Below, one piece after another: positions 52,222 to 59,636 of a stretch of 64,000 nucleotides of DNA. The DNA comes from Rhizobium sp. 9140. Its GTDB lineage: Bacteria > Pseudomonadota > Alphaproteobacteria > Rhizobiales > Rhizobiaceae. The position numbers and the translations under genes are program-made. The number at the start of each line of letters is the position of its first letter. The first letter of the stretch is position 1. Under the pieces are notes generated by a model, which was not told the DNA's origin, did no database searches, and saw only the letters and a list, made by a program, of their open reading frames with translations. The DNA is taken from the NCBI RefSeq assembly GCF_900067135.1, contig NZ_FJUR01000001.1, forward strand, positions 3,574,001 through 3,638,000. The letters run 5' to 3'.

Positions 52222-53078
52222 GCGGCGATATCCTCGGCGGGTGTGTAGGGCTGGATCATGGCGAGCGTCTCCCTGCCGACGATGCCATCGACGACAAGGC
52301 CACGGGCGCGCTGGAAGGTTTTCACGGCTGCTTCCGTGCCGGGACCAAAGTCGCCATCGACCGTGAGCAGGTAATGGCCGGCAGCCGCGAGGCCGCGCTG
52401 CAACTGATCAACGGCCGGGCCCTTGGACCCGCGCCGCAAGATCGTGACCGCATTTGGCGTGTTCTGGTTTGCCGCGATCAGCTTGACCTGCAGCTCTGTG
52501 ACAACGGACTTCGCCTTGCCGAGCTTCAGGCGGCGATCGTCGAGGCCATTGCGGCCTCCGTTCACGACCTTCGTCACCGCGATCAGGTCATCGCGATCGG
52601 CGATGTCATTGAGCTTCTTGGTTGACCAGAAGAAGAACACGGCCCACGCCGCCCATGGGAATTCGGCGACCAGCTCGGGCTGCGCCTCGAAATCGGGGCA
52701 GTTCGGCTGAATGTCGCGCATCCAGATGGTGAAGCGGCGATAGTTGTCGCGTCCGGTGAGCTGCAGCGGGCAGCGACCCTTGAAGCGCTTGCCATCGCCG
52801 GCCTTGACGTTGCCGAGATCCTTTCGGTTTTCGTAGGCCGCACCTGACGCATACTCCTCGAGCGTGCAGAACCCGTCGCATTCATGGGCGACCTGTGCGA
52901 GCAGGTGCGCGATGCGCAGGGCGGAGGTCACCTCGAACCGGATCAGCATTTCAGGGAGGATCGCGGCGAAGCCGGCGATGATGGCCTTCTGCTTCTGCCC
53001 GATCAGACCCGTCGAACGCGGCACGATGGCGTAAAGCGACGAGGCGTCAACCGAGGAAGCGAGAGTTGGGAGAGGCAT
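52218..53078 (-). CDS. Endolysin: GH19-type muramidase/chitinase fold plus peptidoglycan-binding domain
   Basis: 286 residues. About 20-200: RIAHLLAQVAHECDGFCTLEEYASGAAYENRKDLGN, DGKRFKGRCPLQLTGRDNYRRF and WAAWAVFFFW, the GH19 lysozyme-like layout with the catalytic glutamate in AHECDGF. About 210-280: LRRGSKGPAVDQLQRGLAAAGHYLLTVDGDFGPGTEAAVKTFQRARGLVVDGIVGRETL, a peptidoglycan-binding type 1 domain. No signal peptide, so export depends on the holin. The gene starts the late region, after the gene-free strip behind the Mor-type activator. Confidence 0.92.
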   Translation of the reverse strand: MPLPTLASSVDASSLYAIVPRSTGLIGQKQKAIIAGFAAILPEMLIRFEVTSALRIAHLLAQVAHECDGFCTLEEYASGAAYENRKDLGNVKAGDGKRFKGRCPLQLTGRDNYRRFTIWMRDIQPNCPDFEAQPELVAEFPWAAWAVFFFWSTKKLNDIADRDDLIAVTKVVNGGRNGLDDRRLKLGKAKSVVTELQVKLIAANQNTPNAVTILRRGSKGPAVDQLQRGLAAAGHYLLTVDGDFGPGTEAAVKTFQRARGLVVDGIVGRETLAMIQPYTPAEDIAA

Positions 53079-53180
53079 GAAAAGACGTTCCTGTCGGGGG
53101 TGCGAATGGGAGCACCGATGGAACTGTCTTGGATCATTGAAGAGAGTGGGTCATGGGTGCGAAATCGCAGCCCCACGGAA
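53079..53180 (-). promoter_or_regulatory. Gene-free strip between activator and lysis genes (candidate late promoter)
   Basis: 102 bases in an operon otherwise overlapping end to end. In Mu, Mor and C activate promoters just downstream of their genes. A short symmetric TAAAGCAGCTTTA lies at the activator end (53182-53194). The site itself cannot be recognised by eye. Confidence 0.45.
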
Positions 53181-53579
53181 CTAAAGCAGCTTTAACTGCG
53201 GGTCAGCCGGCGGTCGTCTGCGACGGTGCTCGGCGACGGTGTTCTGCGAGACGCCCAGCGTACGGACGATCTCATTCGTTGAATAGCCCTTCTCGATAAG
53301 ATCGGCAATGGCGGCGGCGCGGCGGCGTTTGTCGCCAGCAATCGCCTGCGGGATCTCGATCTTCATAGAGCCATAGGCGGCAGCAATCTTTTCCGCCGCT
53401 TCCAGACCGACAACCTGAGCAAGCCAGTGATCAGCGGTCACCTGTTCTGGAATGTAAACGCGCTCTCCTGGCCGGGCCCGCCCAAGCGCAATCGCCGCTT
53501 CCTCACCCGCAACATTAGCGATGCGGTTCAGAAGCGGCGTGAGCCAGACGCGGTCAGAGGGATGCTCGCCCGATGTCAT
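53181..53579 (-). CDS. Mor/C-family transcription activator
   Basis: 132 residues: HWLAQVVGLEAAEKIAAAYGSMKIEIPQAIAGDKRRRAAAIADLIEKGYSTNEIVRTLGVSQNTVAEHRRRRPP, which has the Mor pattern of a dimerisation part with the iP motif followed by a helix-turn-helix. Mor activates the middle promoter of Mu and C the late ones; only one such gene is visible here, so it may drive all later genes directly. The ATG at 53579 overlaps the preceding gene. Confidence 0.88.
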   Translation of the reverse strand: MTSGEHPSDRVWLTPLLNRIANVAGEEAAIALGRARPGERVYIPEQVTADHWLAQVVGLEAAEKIAAAYGSMKIEIPQAIAGDKRRRAAAIADLIEKGYSTNEIVRTLGVSQNTVAEHRRRRPPADPQLKLL

Positions 53580-54010
53580 CGTGATGAACCGGCTCCCCAA
53601 ATGATAGTGACACCAGAGAACAGACCAAGCGGGTTATGCTGGCACCAGAAGATCGCCATGTTCCCGAGAGCCGTGTTGCTATCGAGATCCGCAGAGACGG
53701 CGCCGATGCGATCCGGAGAAAAGCCGTCATCGATGGCGAACGCCTCCGCATCATCGCGACCGAGCTTGCAGCCGTCGAGTTCGATCATTGTGATGCCGCG
53801 CGGCGTGGTCTCGATCAGGATTGGCAGCACCGAAACACAGATCGGATCGACGGCAAGGAGCTTGCGGCAATATCGTGTCCGCATGCCCTCAAAGAGCTGC
53901 ACGGCTTCCTCCGGACGCGCATGACGCTTCCGGTCGGCGCGAACGGTCTGGTGCTTTTGACGTAGCTCGATCTGCGGTGCAAAGATCTTCTTGAAGCTGT
54001 AGGCGACCAT
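53576..54010 (-). CDS. Phage protein with ASCH/PUA-like features
   Basis: 144 residues: YSFKKIFAPQIELRQKHQTVRADRKRHARPEEAVQLFEGMRTRYCRKLLAVDPICVSVLPILIE resembles the RNA- or nucleotide-binding ASCH fold (the QT.R..R...pGe.vqlf.GmRt..c pattern), followed by a variable C-terminus. It lies between gemA and the activator in an unbroken run of ATGA overlaps. Function unknown. Confidence 0.68.
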   Translation of the reverse strand: MVAYSFKKIFAPQIELRQKHQTVRADRKRHARPEEAVQLFEGMRTRYCRKLLAVDPICVSVLPILIETTPRGITMIELDGCKLGRDDAEAFAIDDGFSPDRIGAVSADLDSNTALGNMAIFWCQHNPLGLFSGVTIIWGAGSSR

Positions 54011-54654
54011 CAGCGTGTCCCCTTCTTTTCCCGAATGCGTCGGCCGAAGGCGTTCATGACCGTGATCCATTCGTCCGAGGTCAGCGATCGACCGGAAACC
54101 TGCTGACCGAGGATGCCTTTCACTGCATCCCAGAAGGCGCGAGGGATCTTGGCTTCCACGGCGCCGACCAGAATGACCCACTGTGCCTGGGCAATGCGGT
54201 AGCCGTCCGCGCGCTGCCACGGCTGCAGCGCCGAGTGAACGCTCCAGTCCACGCTGGCCTCGCGGCTGAGCCACTTTTTCAGCGCCTCGATCACCTTGCG
54301 GGAGTCTTCGGCGTCCTGAAGCCATCGCACATGATCGATACCGGTCTGCGCCTTAACAAACGCGATCAGCGCCGCGTCGTCGCGATCGCGGACAACGCCG
54401 AGATTGAAGCCAGCGATCCAAAGCGCCTGCAGCTTTCCGGCGTACCTACCGGATAGCTTCTGTCGGCCGTTCTGGCGACGCTCGATTGGCTTGAAACCAA
54501 GCCGGCGAAACTCAGCGATGACAGCCTGACGCTCTTCCTCGGTCATGTCCTTTGCCGAGGATTTGCCGGTGATGAGTTTGAGCTTGGCTCGGTAGACATC
54601 GTCGTCCAGGCCGAGCTGCTTCTGCGCAACCTTGATGGCGGCGATCGAACTCAT
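54010..54654 (-). CDS. gemA: GemA / Mu gp16 family protein (DUF1018)
   Basis: 214 residues with the gp16 pattern: IAAIKVAQKQLGLDDDVYRAKLKLITGKSSAKDMTEEERQAVIAEFRRLGFKP, SGRYAGKLQALWIAGFNLGVV and HVRWLQDAEDSRKVIEALKKWLSRE. In Mu the Gem proteins change host gene expression and gyrase activity. The ATG at 54654 overlaps the previous stop. Confidence 0.92.
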   Translation of the reverse strand: MSSIAAIKVAQKQLGLDDDVYRAKLKLITGKSSAKDMTEEERQAVIAEFRRLGFKPIERRQNGRQKLSGRYAGKLQALWIAGFNLGVVRDRDDAALIAFVKAQTGIDHVRWLQDAEDSRKVIEALKKWLSREASVDWSVHSALQPWQRADGYRIAQAQWVILVGAVEAKIPRAFWDAVKGILGQQVSGRSLTSDEWITVMNAFGRRIREKKGTR

Positions 54655-54836
54655 GAGAACTTCTCCCACAATGCCTGGGCGATCACAGTGAGGTTGATGC
54701 TCATGAGCTTGTCATCATCGATCTTCCTCACGGCCAACGTGCCAAGAGCCGCAGCCGGAAGGATGACGAAACCCTGTTTCTGGTGCTCTTCGACGAGGCA
54801 CTCGACGATCTCCTCGAGGGTGCGGAAGTGTCTCAT
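54651..54836 (-). CDS. Small phage protein, unknown
   Basis: 61 residues, compact alpha-beta: RHFRTLEEIVECLVEEHQKQGFVILPAAALGTLAVRKIDDDKLMSINLTVIAQALWEKF. Start at 54836 overlaps the DUF2786 stop. No family recognised. Confidence 0.75.
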   Translation of the reverse strand: MRHFRTLEEIVECLVEEHQKQGFVILPAAALGTLAVRKIDDDKLMSINLTVIAQALWEKFS

Positions 54837-55522
54837 TCTGTCCACCCCCCGATCAGGAGCTGCTCGGACCGCTCCTGGCCGACACCCCGCGACAGATGCG
54901 CATCTGCACCGGCACGCCATCCGGCACCCTCGGCAGCGTCGAACCGCGATTTGTGCTGCTTCAGCTTGACCGATCGGCTCTCAGGGTATCGGCGGTCCCG
55001 CTCCTGTTGCGCGAGAGTGGTCGCCTGCTCTGAGATCGTTTCGCTGAACAGTTCGAACAGGCGCAGGCGCAGCCGCCGTACAAGCCCGAGCGTAAAGTCG
55101 TCCGCTGCCTGCCGCTTCGTCTTGGCCGATCGGCGCCGGCGATAGAACTCGCCTGTCCGAAACTTCTTCAGCTCGCTGTCGATCACGGTGTTGCACACGT
55201 CGAACAGGTAGACCGCGACGTCCGGCCACGGTTCGGCACCAGTGAACGAAATCTCCCTGCCGTTCGGTGTAGTGCTGGTGATCGCGGCCGTGTTGGTTAC
55301 AGACGCGATCACCGGCCAGAGCCGAGCGCGGATAGACGTGGACGCGCTCTTCGTAGGCTTGCCCTTCTCTGTCATCAGCAGCGTGTGCTGATCGAGGCCG
55401 TGCTCACGCATGAGGGCTGCAGCCTTTGACGCGGCTTCAATGGCCTCCGCCTCGGTGCAGCCGCGCGACACCGTCCTATTCAGGAGCGCCTTGATCTTGT
55501 TGCGGATCGTATCGTTGGTCAT
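54833..55522 (-). CDS. DUF2786 family protein
   Basis: 229 residues. The N-terminus IRNKIKALLNRTVSRGCTEAEAIEAASKAAALMREHGLDQHTL is the DUF2786 helical motif; the following part (WPDVAVYLFDVCNTVIDSELKKFRTGEFYRRRRSAKTKRQAADDFTLGLVRRLRLRL) is the usual partner region. Found in many Mu-like early regions. Role unknown, possibly nucleic-acid binding given its basic middle. Confidence 0.88.
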   Translation of the reverse strand: MTNDTIRNKIKALLNRTVSRGCTEAEAIEAASKAAALMREHGLDQHTLLMTEKGKPTKSASTSIRARLWPVIASVTNTAAITSTTPNGREISFTGAEPWPDVAVYLFDVCNTVIDSELKKFRTGEFYRRRRSAKTKRQAADDFTLGLVRRLRLRLFELFSETISEQATTLAQQERDRRYPESRSVKLKQHKSRFDAAEGAGWRAGADAHLSRGVGQERSEQLLIGGWTE

Positions 55523-55788
55523 GCTGCCACCTCGTCATTTTCGCGCTCAATCAGGTCGGCCGACTTGAAGAAGATTGGGGTAAAGACCCGAGCGAAGACA
55601 TGCTCGACAGTCCAGCCGAGGGCCTGCCGCTCTGCCCACTTCGCCGCACTGGTCGGGTCGCTGGATGGGAATGATGCCTCGATCGCAGCAGCAGCCGTGG
55701 CACGGTAGGTGTGCCCGAGAAGCGAGCCGGCCGCGTTGCACAACGCATAGCCTTGTGAATAGGAGGTTATCGGACGGGGAGCGCTCAT
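55519..55788 (-). CDS. Small phage protein, unknown
   Basis: 89 residues, soluble, alanine-rich helix (YRATAAAAIEASFPSSDPTSAAKWAERQALGWTVEHVFARVF). ATGA overlaps on both sides. No family recognised. Confidence 0.7.
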   Translation of the reverse strand: MSAPRPITSYSQGYALCNAAGSLLGHTYRATAAAAIEASFPSSDPTSAAKWAERQALGWTVEHVFARVFTPIFFKSADLIERENDEVAA

Positions 55789-56012
55789 GATTGATACGCC
55801 TCCCGGCCCGCTTCGGTAACCTCATAGAGAGACGCCGAGAAAGCATCACGGTCGATCAGGCCGAGTGCGATGAGGCCGTGAACTGTACGGCTGTCGTGGA
55901 CCTTCTTTTCTCCGCACACAAAGTTGCCGGACACCAATCGAAGTCTGGCGCCGTTAATCATCCGGCAGAGGACGCTTTCCTGGGCGACGGACAGTTTCTT
56001 TCCCTTCGTCAT
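55785..56012 (-). CDS. Small winged-helix-like phage protein
   Basis: 75 residues: LSVAQESVLCRMINGARLRLVSGNFVCGEKKVHDSRTVHGLIALGLIDRDAFSASLYEVTEAGREAYQS, whose last half follows the winged-helix pattern of small phage regulators (LIALGLI...YEVTEAGREA). Its upstream side is the divergent strip with a 14-bp hairpin and the plus-strand gene. Confidence 0.72.
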   Translation of the reverse strand: MTKGKKLSVAQESVLCRMINGARLRLVSGNFVCGEKKVHDSRTVHGLIALGLIDRDAFSASLYEVTEAGREAYQS

Positions 56013-56085
56013 TGCCCGCCCTCTTCAGTTCCAAAGACTGCGAAACCGTAGCCTTTACGAAGCGATCCAGAACCTGCGAGAGTGT

Positions 56086-56119
56086 GGCTCTGCGACCGGC
56101 GGGAACCGGTCGCAGAGCC
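56086..56119. promoter_or_regulatory. Perfect 14-bp hairpin in the divergent strip
   Basis: GGCTCTGCGACCGG (56086-56099) and CCGGTCGCAGAGCC (56106-56119), loop CGGGAA. It lies between the start of the minus-strand winged-helix gene and the plus-strand gene at 56160. No T tract on either side; a symmetrical operator or RNA structure are both possible. Confidence 0.7.
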
Positions 56120-56159
56120 TCTCAATCCCTCAAAGACAGCATTCGAAGGATCGAAAACA

Positions 56160-56441
56160 ATGGAAGAAGCCAAGGAAATTATCGCTCGCTTGCAGGCGCT
56201 GGAATATGTGGTCGAGTTACTCCTCTCTCGGGAAATGGTACGAAGCCCGAGCTTAAGAGACTCAGTAAGGGAGCAGGCCGACCAGATCGCTGCAGAAGAC
56301 AGGACTGCGAAAGATGATGAGGATCCTGAGTTCATTGAGGCTCACCTTCACTATCTCGAGCGTCTTCTACGCGACGGCTTGAAAGCCGCTCAGGCGTGGG
56401 ACGACCATAAGGTTGGCGAAGAAGCGGCCTTAAGGACGTAG
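56160..56441 (+). CDS. Plus-strand helical protein inside the phage early operon
   Basis: 93 residues, wholly helical and acidic: EEAKEIIARLQALEYVVELLLSREMV, LRDSVREQADQIAAEDRTAKDDEDPEFIEAHLHYLERLLRDGLKAAQAW. GAAGGA lies 9 bases before the ATG. The opposite strand here reads as serine-rich filler, so the plus frame is favoured. It is the only plus-strand gene seen in the phage. Its 3' end overlaps the minus-strand gene by 110 bases. No family recognised; a separately expressed accessory gene is likely. Confidence 0.65.
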   Translation: MEEAKEIIARLQALEYVVELLLSREMVRSPSLRDSVREQADQIAAEDRTAKDDEDPEFIEAHLHYLERLLRDGLKAAQAWDDHKVGEEAALRT

Positions 56442-57006
56442 GCAGCTGCCCCACATTCGGTTGGGGTGCGGAGCCGTCTTCGATGGGCAGCGGCGACCAG
56501 TGCGTGAATGTGCCACTCGACTCATACGGCGAGTAGACATGCCGACCGTCATGACGTTTCTCATCGATGTCGTCGGTGAAGATATCAAAGGGATCGTCCG
56601 GCCAGACGAAATCGTCGAACTCTTCATGCCAGCGCACGATGACATAACGGTCCCATGTGCCGCCGGGCGCCGGTCCCCGATAGGCAAGGAACCATGTCCC
56701 GTCTTTTGGCGCGCTCTCGATGGGGTAACGCCCAACCAGATCTGCCTGGGGTGATGGGGCGGCGATGATGCTTGTGATGTAACCGTAAAAGTTGGAACCG
56801 GCCCACATGTCAGACTGATCGTCATAATTCGATCCGTCGAACATGGCGTAGAAGGCGTCGGTGACTTCGGCACGAACCTGCGTTTCACTCATCGCCGAGA
56901 TGCGCGGCATGTCTTCGTCTGACATGCCGGCATCGTTTAGCATTTCGAGGCGATCCTTCTCCGGGATATCGGAGATCTCAATCTCAAAGGATAGGGTGAG
57001 TTTCAT
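56332..57006 (-). CDS. Phage protein with SAPKDGT (DUF551-like) segment
   Basis: 224 residues. About 1-80 are beta-alpha with EIEISDIPEKDRLEMLNDAGM. About 95-175 carry YPIESAPKDGTWFLAYRGPAPGGTWDRYVIVRWHEEF...THWSPLPIEDG, a layout like DUF551-type small phage proteins, which end at the THW.PLP motif. The last 40 residues lie antisense to the plus-strand gene and may be a chance extension. Function unknown. Confidence 0.65.
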   Translation of the reverse strand: MKLTLSFEIEISDIPEKDRLEMLNDAGMSDEDMPRISAMSETQVRAEVTDAFYAMFDGSNYDDQSDMWAGSNFYGYITSIIAAPSPQADLVGRYPIESAPKDGTWFLAYRGPAPGGTWDRYVIVRWHEEFDDFVWPDDPFDIFTDDIDEKRHDGRHVYSPYESSGTFTHWSPLPIEDGSAPQPNVGQLPTSLRPLLRQPYGRPTPERLSSRRVEDARDSEGEPQ

Positions 57007-57016
57007 GGTCTCGCCC

Positions 57017-57673
57017 TCACGCCTTGGCCAGATCGATGGTCACGGCCTTGAACTCGTCCGTGATCCGTTCGCGACGATAGAAGCGGACATACTGCTTTGA
57101 GCCCGTCACGCGCATCGCATCGCGGATGGCATCCATGGCGCGCTTCCACCGCGGATCGTCAATCTCGTGCCGCATCAGCATGAAGATCTCCGAACGGTTG
57201 ATCTTGCCCTCGCTGTCGGTGTTGAACGCGCGCGTGACGATCGACTGGATCTCCGGCCGGCTATCGCTCGACCATTCATTCAGGCATTCGTCGATCAGGC
57301 TCTTGGCAATGTGCAGTTCCGACCCGAAGTCGATCAGCTCCTGCACCTGCACCTGAACCTTCATGAGCCCATCGAACGTCTGATACGTCCGGTTGCCCTT
57401 CGCGCCGCCGACCTTCGCTTTGTACTCCTGCGCAATCAGGGCGTCGAAGTCGCCGAGATCCGTCATGGTGTGGCCACGGAACCGGGCGATCTGCTCATTC
57501 AGCGAGACGGCAAAACCCATGATCTTGCGAACAGTCTCGTCTTCGAGCTGGTGCTGCGGCTTGACCATCGAGAGCGGGACGTAAGAGCCCTTCGCATCCA
57601 CCATGAAGTCCCGGCCGTTGATGGCGATCACGCCGTCGTTGCGTTCTTCCAGAATTACTGCGTCCATTTTCAT
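57017..57673 (-). CDS. DUF3164 family protein
   Basis: 218 residues: VIAINGRDFMVDAKGSYVPLSMVKPQHQLEDETVRKIMGFAVSLNEQIARFRGHTMTDLGDFDALIAQEYKAK...GNRTYQTFDGLMKVQVQVQ, the DUF3164 pattern of Mu-like early regions, ending ERITDEFKAVTIDLAKA. Unknown biochemical role. ATG 57673 overlaps the preceding TGA; ATG 57667 has better spacing to AAAGGA and is possible. Confidence 0.88.
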   Translation of the reverse strand: MKMDAVILEERNDGVIAINGRDFMVDAKGSYVPLSMVKPQHQLEDETVRKIMGFAVSLNEQIARFRGHTMTDLGDFDALIAQEYKAKVGGAKGNRTYQTFDGLMKVQVQVQELIDFGSELHIAKSLIDECLNEWSSDSRPEIQSIVTRAFNTDSEGKINRSEIFMLMRHEIDDPRWKRAMDAIRDAMRVTGSKQYVRFYRRERITDEFKAVTIDLAKA

Positions 57674-57966
57674 CATCCTTTTTTGAACGCGTCGTCAGCG
57701 TTCTTGAGGTCTTTGGCGGTAGCAACCACATGATCGCGGGCTGCCTTCTCGCCGGGTGTGTACTGAGCCTGTTCGAAACGGGAGATGGCCCGTTTCAGGC
57801 GTTCGATGGAGAGGCGGACCGCCCGTAGGCGGCTCCGCGTGGTGGCTTCATCGCGGTTGGCGGCTTCGATCAGCCGGACGTTCACGATGTCGTCGATCTC
57901 CGGCTGAAGCCGTCTGAGGAGGTCCGCTTTCGGGAAGGCGAACAGAAGGTCGAGCGTGTCCTTCAT
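57673..57966 (-). CDS. Small helical phage protein, unknown
   Basis: 97 residues, mostly charged helix (IEAANRDEATTRSRLRAVRLSIERLKRAISRFEQAQYTPGEKAARDHVVATAKDLKNAD). ATGA overlaps at both ends. No family recognised. Confidence 0.75.
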   Translation of the reverse strand: MKDTLDLLFAFPKADLLRRLQPEIDDIVNVRLIEAANRDEATTRSRLRAVRLSIERLKRAISRFEQAQYTPGEKAARDHVVATAKDLKNADDAFKKG

Positions 57967-58256
57967 GCTGCATCGCCTCCTCCGTTCCATGTCGGCTTCG
58001 GAGCCTCGGGCCGACGGAACGGCACGATGTTGCCGCCGACCACGACGAGCTGCGGCCGTGGAGAGGCCAATGTCAGCTCGCGAGACAGGAAGCGGTTTTC
58101 CTCCTCCTCGCCTGTCGCCAGTTCGATCACCGTGTTCAGCTGGGTCAGGAGAGCAGCGACGTCCTCGCCGCTGAACGTGCCGCCGCCATGAACGAACGGC
58201 TTCAGCTGGTTGCGGATGGCGGTTGCGTGGTGCGATGCCTTGGCGCTGAATTTCAT
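57963..58256 (-). CDS. Small phage protein, unknown
   Basis: 97 residues with a helical first half (AIRNQLKPFVHGGGTFSGEDVAALLTQLNTVIELATGEEEENRFLSRELTL) and a flexible end. Coupled by ATGA overlaps to its neighbours. No family recognised. Confidence 0.72.
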   Translation of the reverse strand: MKFSAKASHHATAIRNQLKPFVHGGGTFSGEDVAALLTQLNTVIELATGEEEENRFLSRELTLASPRPQLVVVGGNIVPFRRPEAPKPTWNGGGDAA

Positions 58257-58537
58257 GACTTCCTCCCGAAATCTGGACGGATGATCGTGCCCGCTGACGG
58301 CAGCATGTCGGCCAAGGTGTCCGTGGCGGTCTGTTCGATGCGGGTGCGGTACTCGCGGCCGGCTTCGGTCTCGCGAAGGATGGAAAGCTCAAGCTCCATG
58401 CTCGCCGCGAGCTTTTCGAGGATGCGGAGTTTGTGATCCAACACGCCTGCGAAAACGGAACCAGCAAGCACGTCCTTGGCACCGTCACGCAGTTGGCCGA
58501 GTTCCGTGCTCAGGGTCTGGTCGAGCGCCCTCCTCAT
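58253..58537 (-). CDS. Small phage protein, unknown
   Basis: 94 residues, helical (LGQLRDGAKDVLAGSVFAGVLDHKLRILEKLAASMELELSILRETEAGREYRTRIEQTATDTLADML). The ATG at 58537 overlaps the MuB-like stop by 4 bases; the longer frame to 58567 lies inside that gene. No family recognised. Confidence 0.72.
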   Translation of the reverse strand: MRRALDQTLSTELGQLRDGAKDVLAGSVFAGVLDHKLRILEKLAASMELELSILRETEAGREYRTRIEQTATDTLADMLPSAGTIIRPDFGRKS

Positions 58538-59559
58538 GAGATGTCTCCCAGATCCCGGTTCTTCCAAGCCATCTGCAGGTGCTTGAGCGTGACCTCGTCG
58601 CCGTCGCCGATCGCGGCCATGGTGGCCAGCTTCATGGTGCGGTCGATCTGCCGGAGCGCGCCCGGCTTCAGAGCGATACCAAGCAGGAACCGGATCATGT
58701 CATCGTCCTGGACGTCCCATGCCGCGATCAGCGTGCGCGCATCGTCGCCACGGCTCGGCTCACGCTTCAGGCGCTTGTCGAAGCGAGAGAGCACCTGCGC
58801 GCGGCTGGAAACCGACCGCGACCGTTCCTTCATGAAGTCGCCGGCCGTGTCCTCGTTTCCGAGAAGCGCGACACCGCACTTGTTGATATCGACGAAGTGC
58901 CGGAGCTGATTGATCGCATCCGGCAAGAGGTTCTGCGCCTCGTCGATGATCAGGATCGAACCGTCGCCGATCCGCTGCAGCTTCCGGCCGATGGCCCGCA
59001 CCAGGCGCGCCGGATTGTGCTCCGAAACATCCAGTTCTGCGGCCAGCTCGACGAGCATGCCGTGCACCGTCTTCGTGTTCGGACTGATCGTGGCGAGATA
59101 CGCATGCGGCCGGGTCAGGCAGAAATGACGTGCCGCCGTGGTCTTGCCGACGCCGGCATCGAGCGTGATGGCAACGAAGCCCGCCGTCACCTGAGCATAG
59201 GCGAGCGTTTCGAGGATCTCGCGCGCAACCAGCGTCTGCTGGAAAACAGGCGAGACAGGAACACGGGAGGCAAGGCCCGAGCTTTCCTCGAGCGCCGCCA
59301 GCCAGTTGCTGACCTGATTGTTCTGGTTGACGAGAACGCCGAGATACTTGCCCGACGCCCACTGCGAGAAGGTGCCGTCCGGAATGTTCGTCCGGCGGGC
59401 GATCGCCGTCTTGTTCCAGCCATTCGCCGTGGCCACGCCGATGACGCGCGAGATCAGGGTGCGCCAGATCTCGACGTCCTGCGCCGGGTGCTTGGCCAGA
59501 AACTCGGCTGTCGGCTGCGGGTGATCCCATCCGCTACTTGTGCCTGTGGTATTTTTCAT
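58534..59559 (-). CDS. Transposition ATPase, MuB-like AAA protein
   Basis: 341 residues. An N-terminal helix-turn-helix (GVATANGWNKTAIARRTNIPDGTFSQWASGKYLG) is followed by an AAA ATPase core with the P-loop ITLDAGVGKTTAARHF (residues 131-146), a Walker B GSILIIDEAQNLLPDAINQLRHFVD, and sensor-like VALLGNEDTAG. MuB-type proteins bind target DNA and activate the transposase, and protect the phage from inserting into itself. It follows MuA by 77 bases that include a plus-strand terminator. Confidence 0.93.
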   Translation of the reverse strand: MKNTTGTSSGWDHPQPTAEFLAKHPAQDVEIWRTLISRVIGVATANGWNKTAIARRTNIPDGTFSQWASGKYLGVLVNQNNQVSNWLAALEESSGLASRVPVSPVFQQTLVAREILETLAYAQVTAGFVAITLDAGVGKTTAARHFCLTRPHAYLATISPNTKTVHGMLVELAAELDVSEHNPARLVRAIGRKLQRIGDGSILIIDEAQNLLPDAINQLRHFVDINKCGVALLGNEDTAGDFMKERSRSVSSRAQVLSRFDKRLKREPSRGDDARTLIAAWDVQDDDMIRFLLGIALKPGALRQIDRTMKLATMAAIGDGDEVTLKHLQMAWKNRDLGDIS

Positions 59560-59587
59560 CTACTTGGTTCCTTGCATAGAGACTTCC

Positions 59588-59619
59588 GGGCGCCCCTTCG
59601 TTGTGGCGCCCATTTTTTT
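59588..59619 (+). terminator. Intrinsic terminator facing the phage operon, between A and B genes
   Basis: GGGCGCC (59588-59594) and GGCGCCC (59605-59611) with a 10-base loop, followed by ATTTTTTT on the plus strand. The genes on both sides run on the minus strand, where no T tract follows the stem. It would stop antisense transcription entering the transposase gene. Confidence 0.75.
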
Positions 59620-59636
59620 GGTCGGAACCGTACGCA

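Noticed and set aside
56009-56335. Minus-strand frame opposite the 93-residue plus-strand gene
   Set aside because: The translation is serine-rich with no fold-like pattern and no ribosome site, whereas the plus strand encodes a regular helical protein with GAAGGA ahead.
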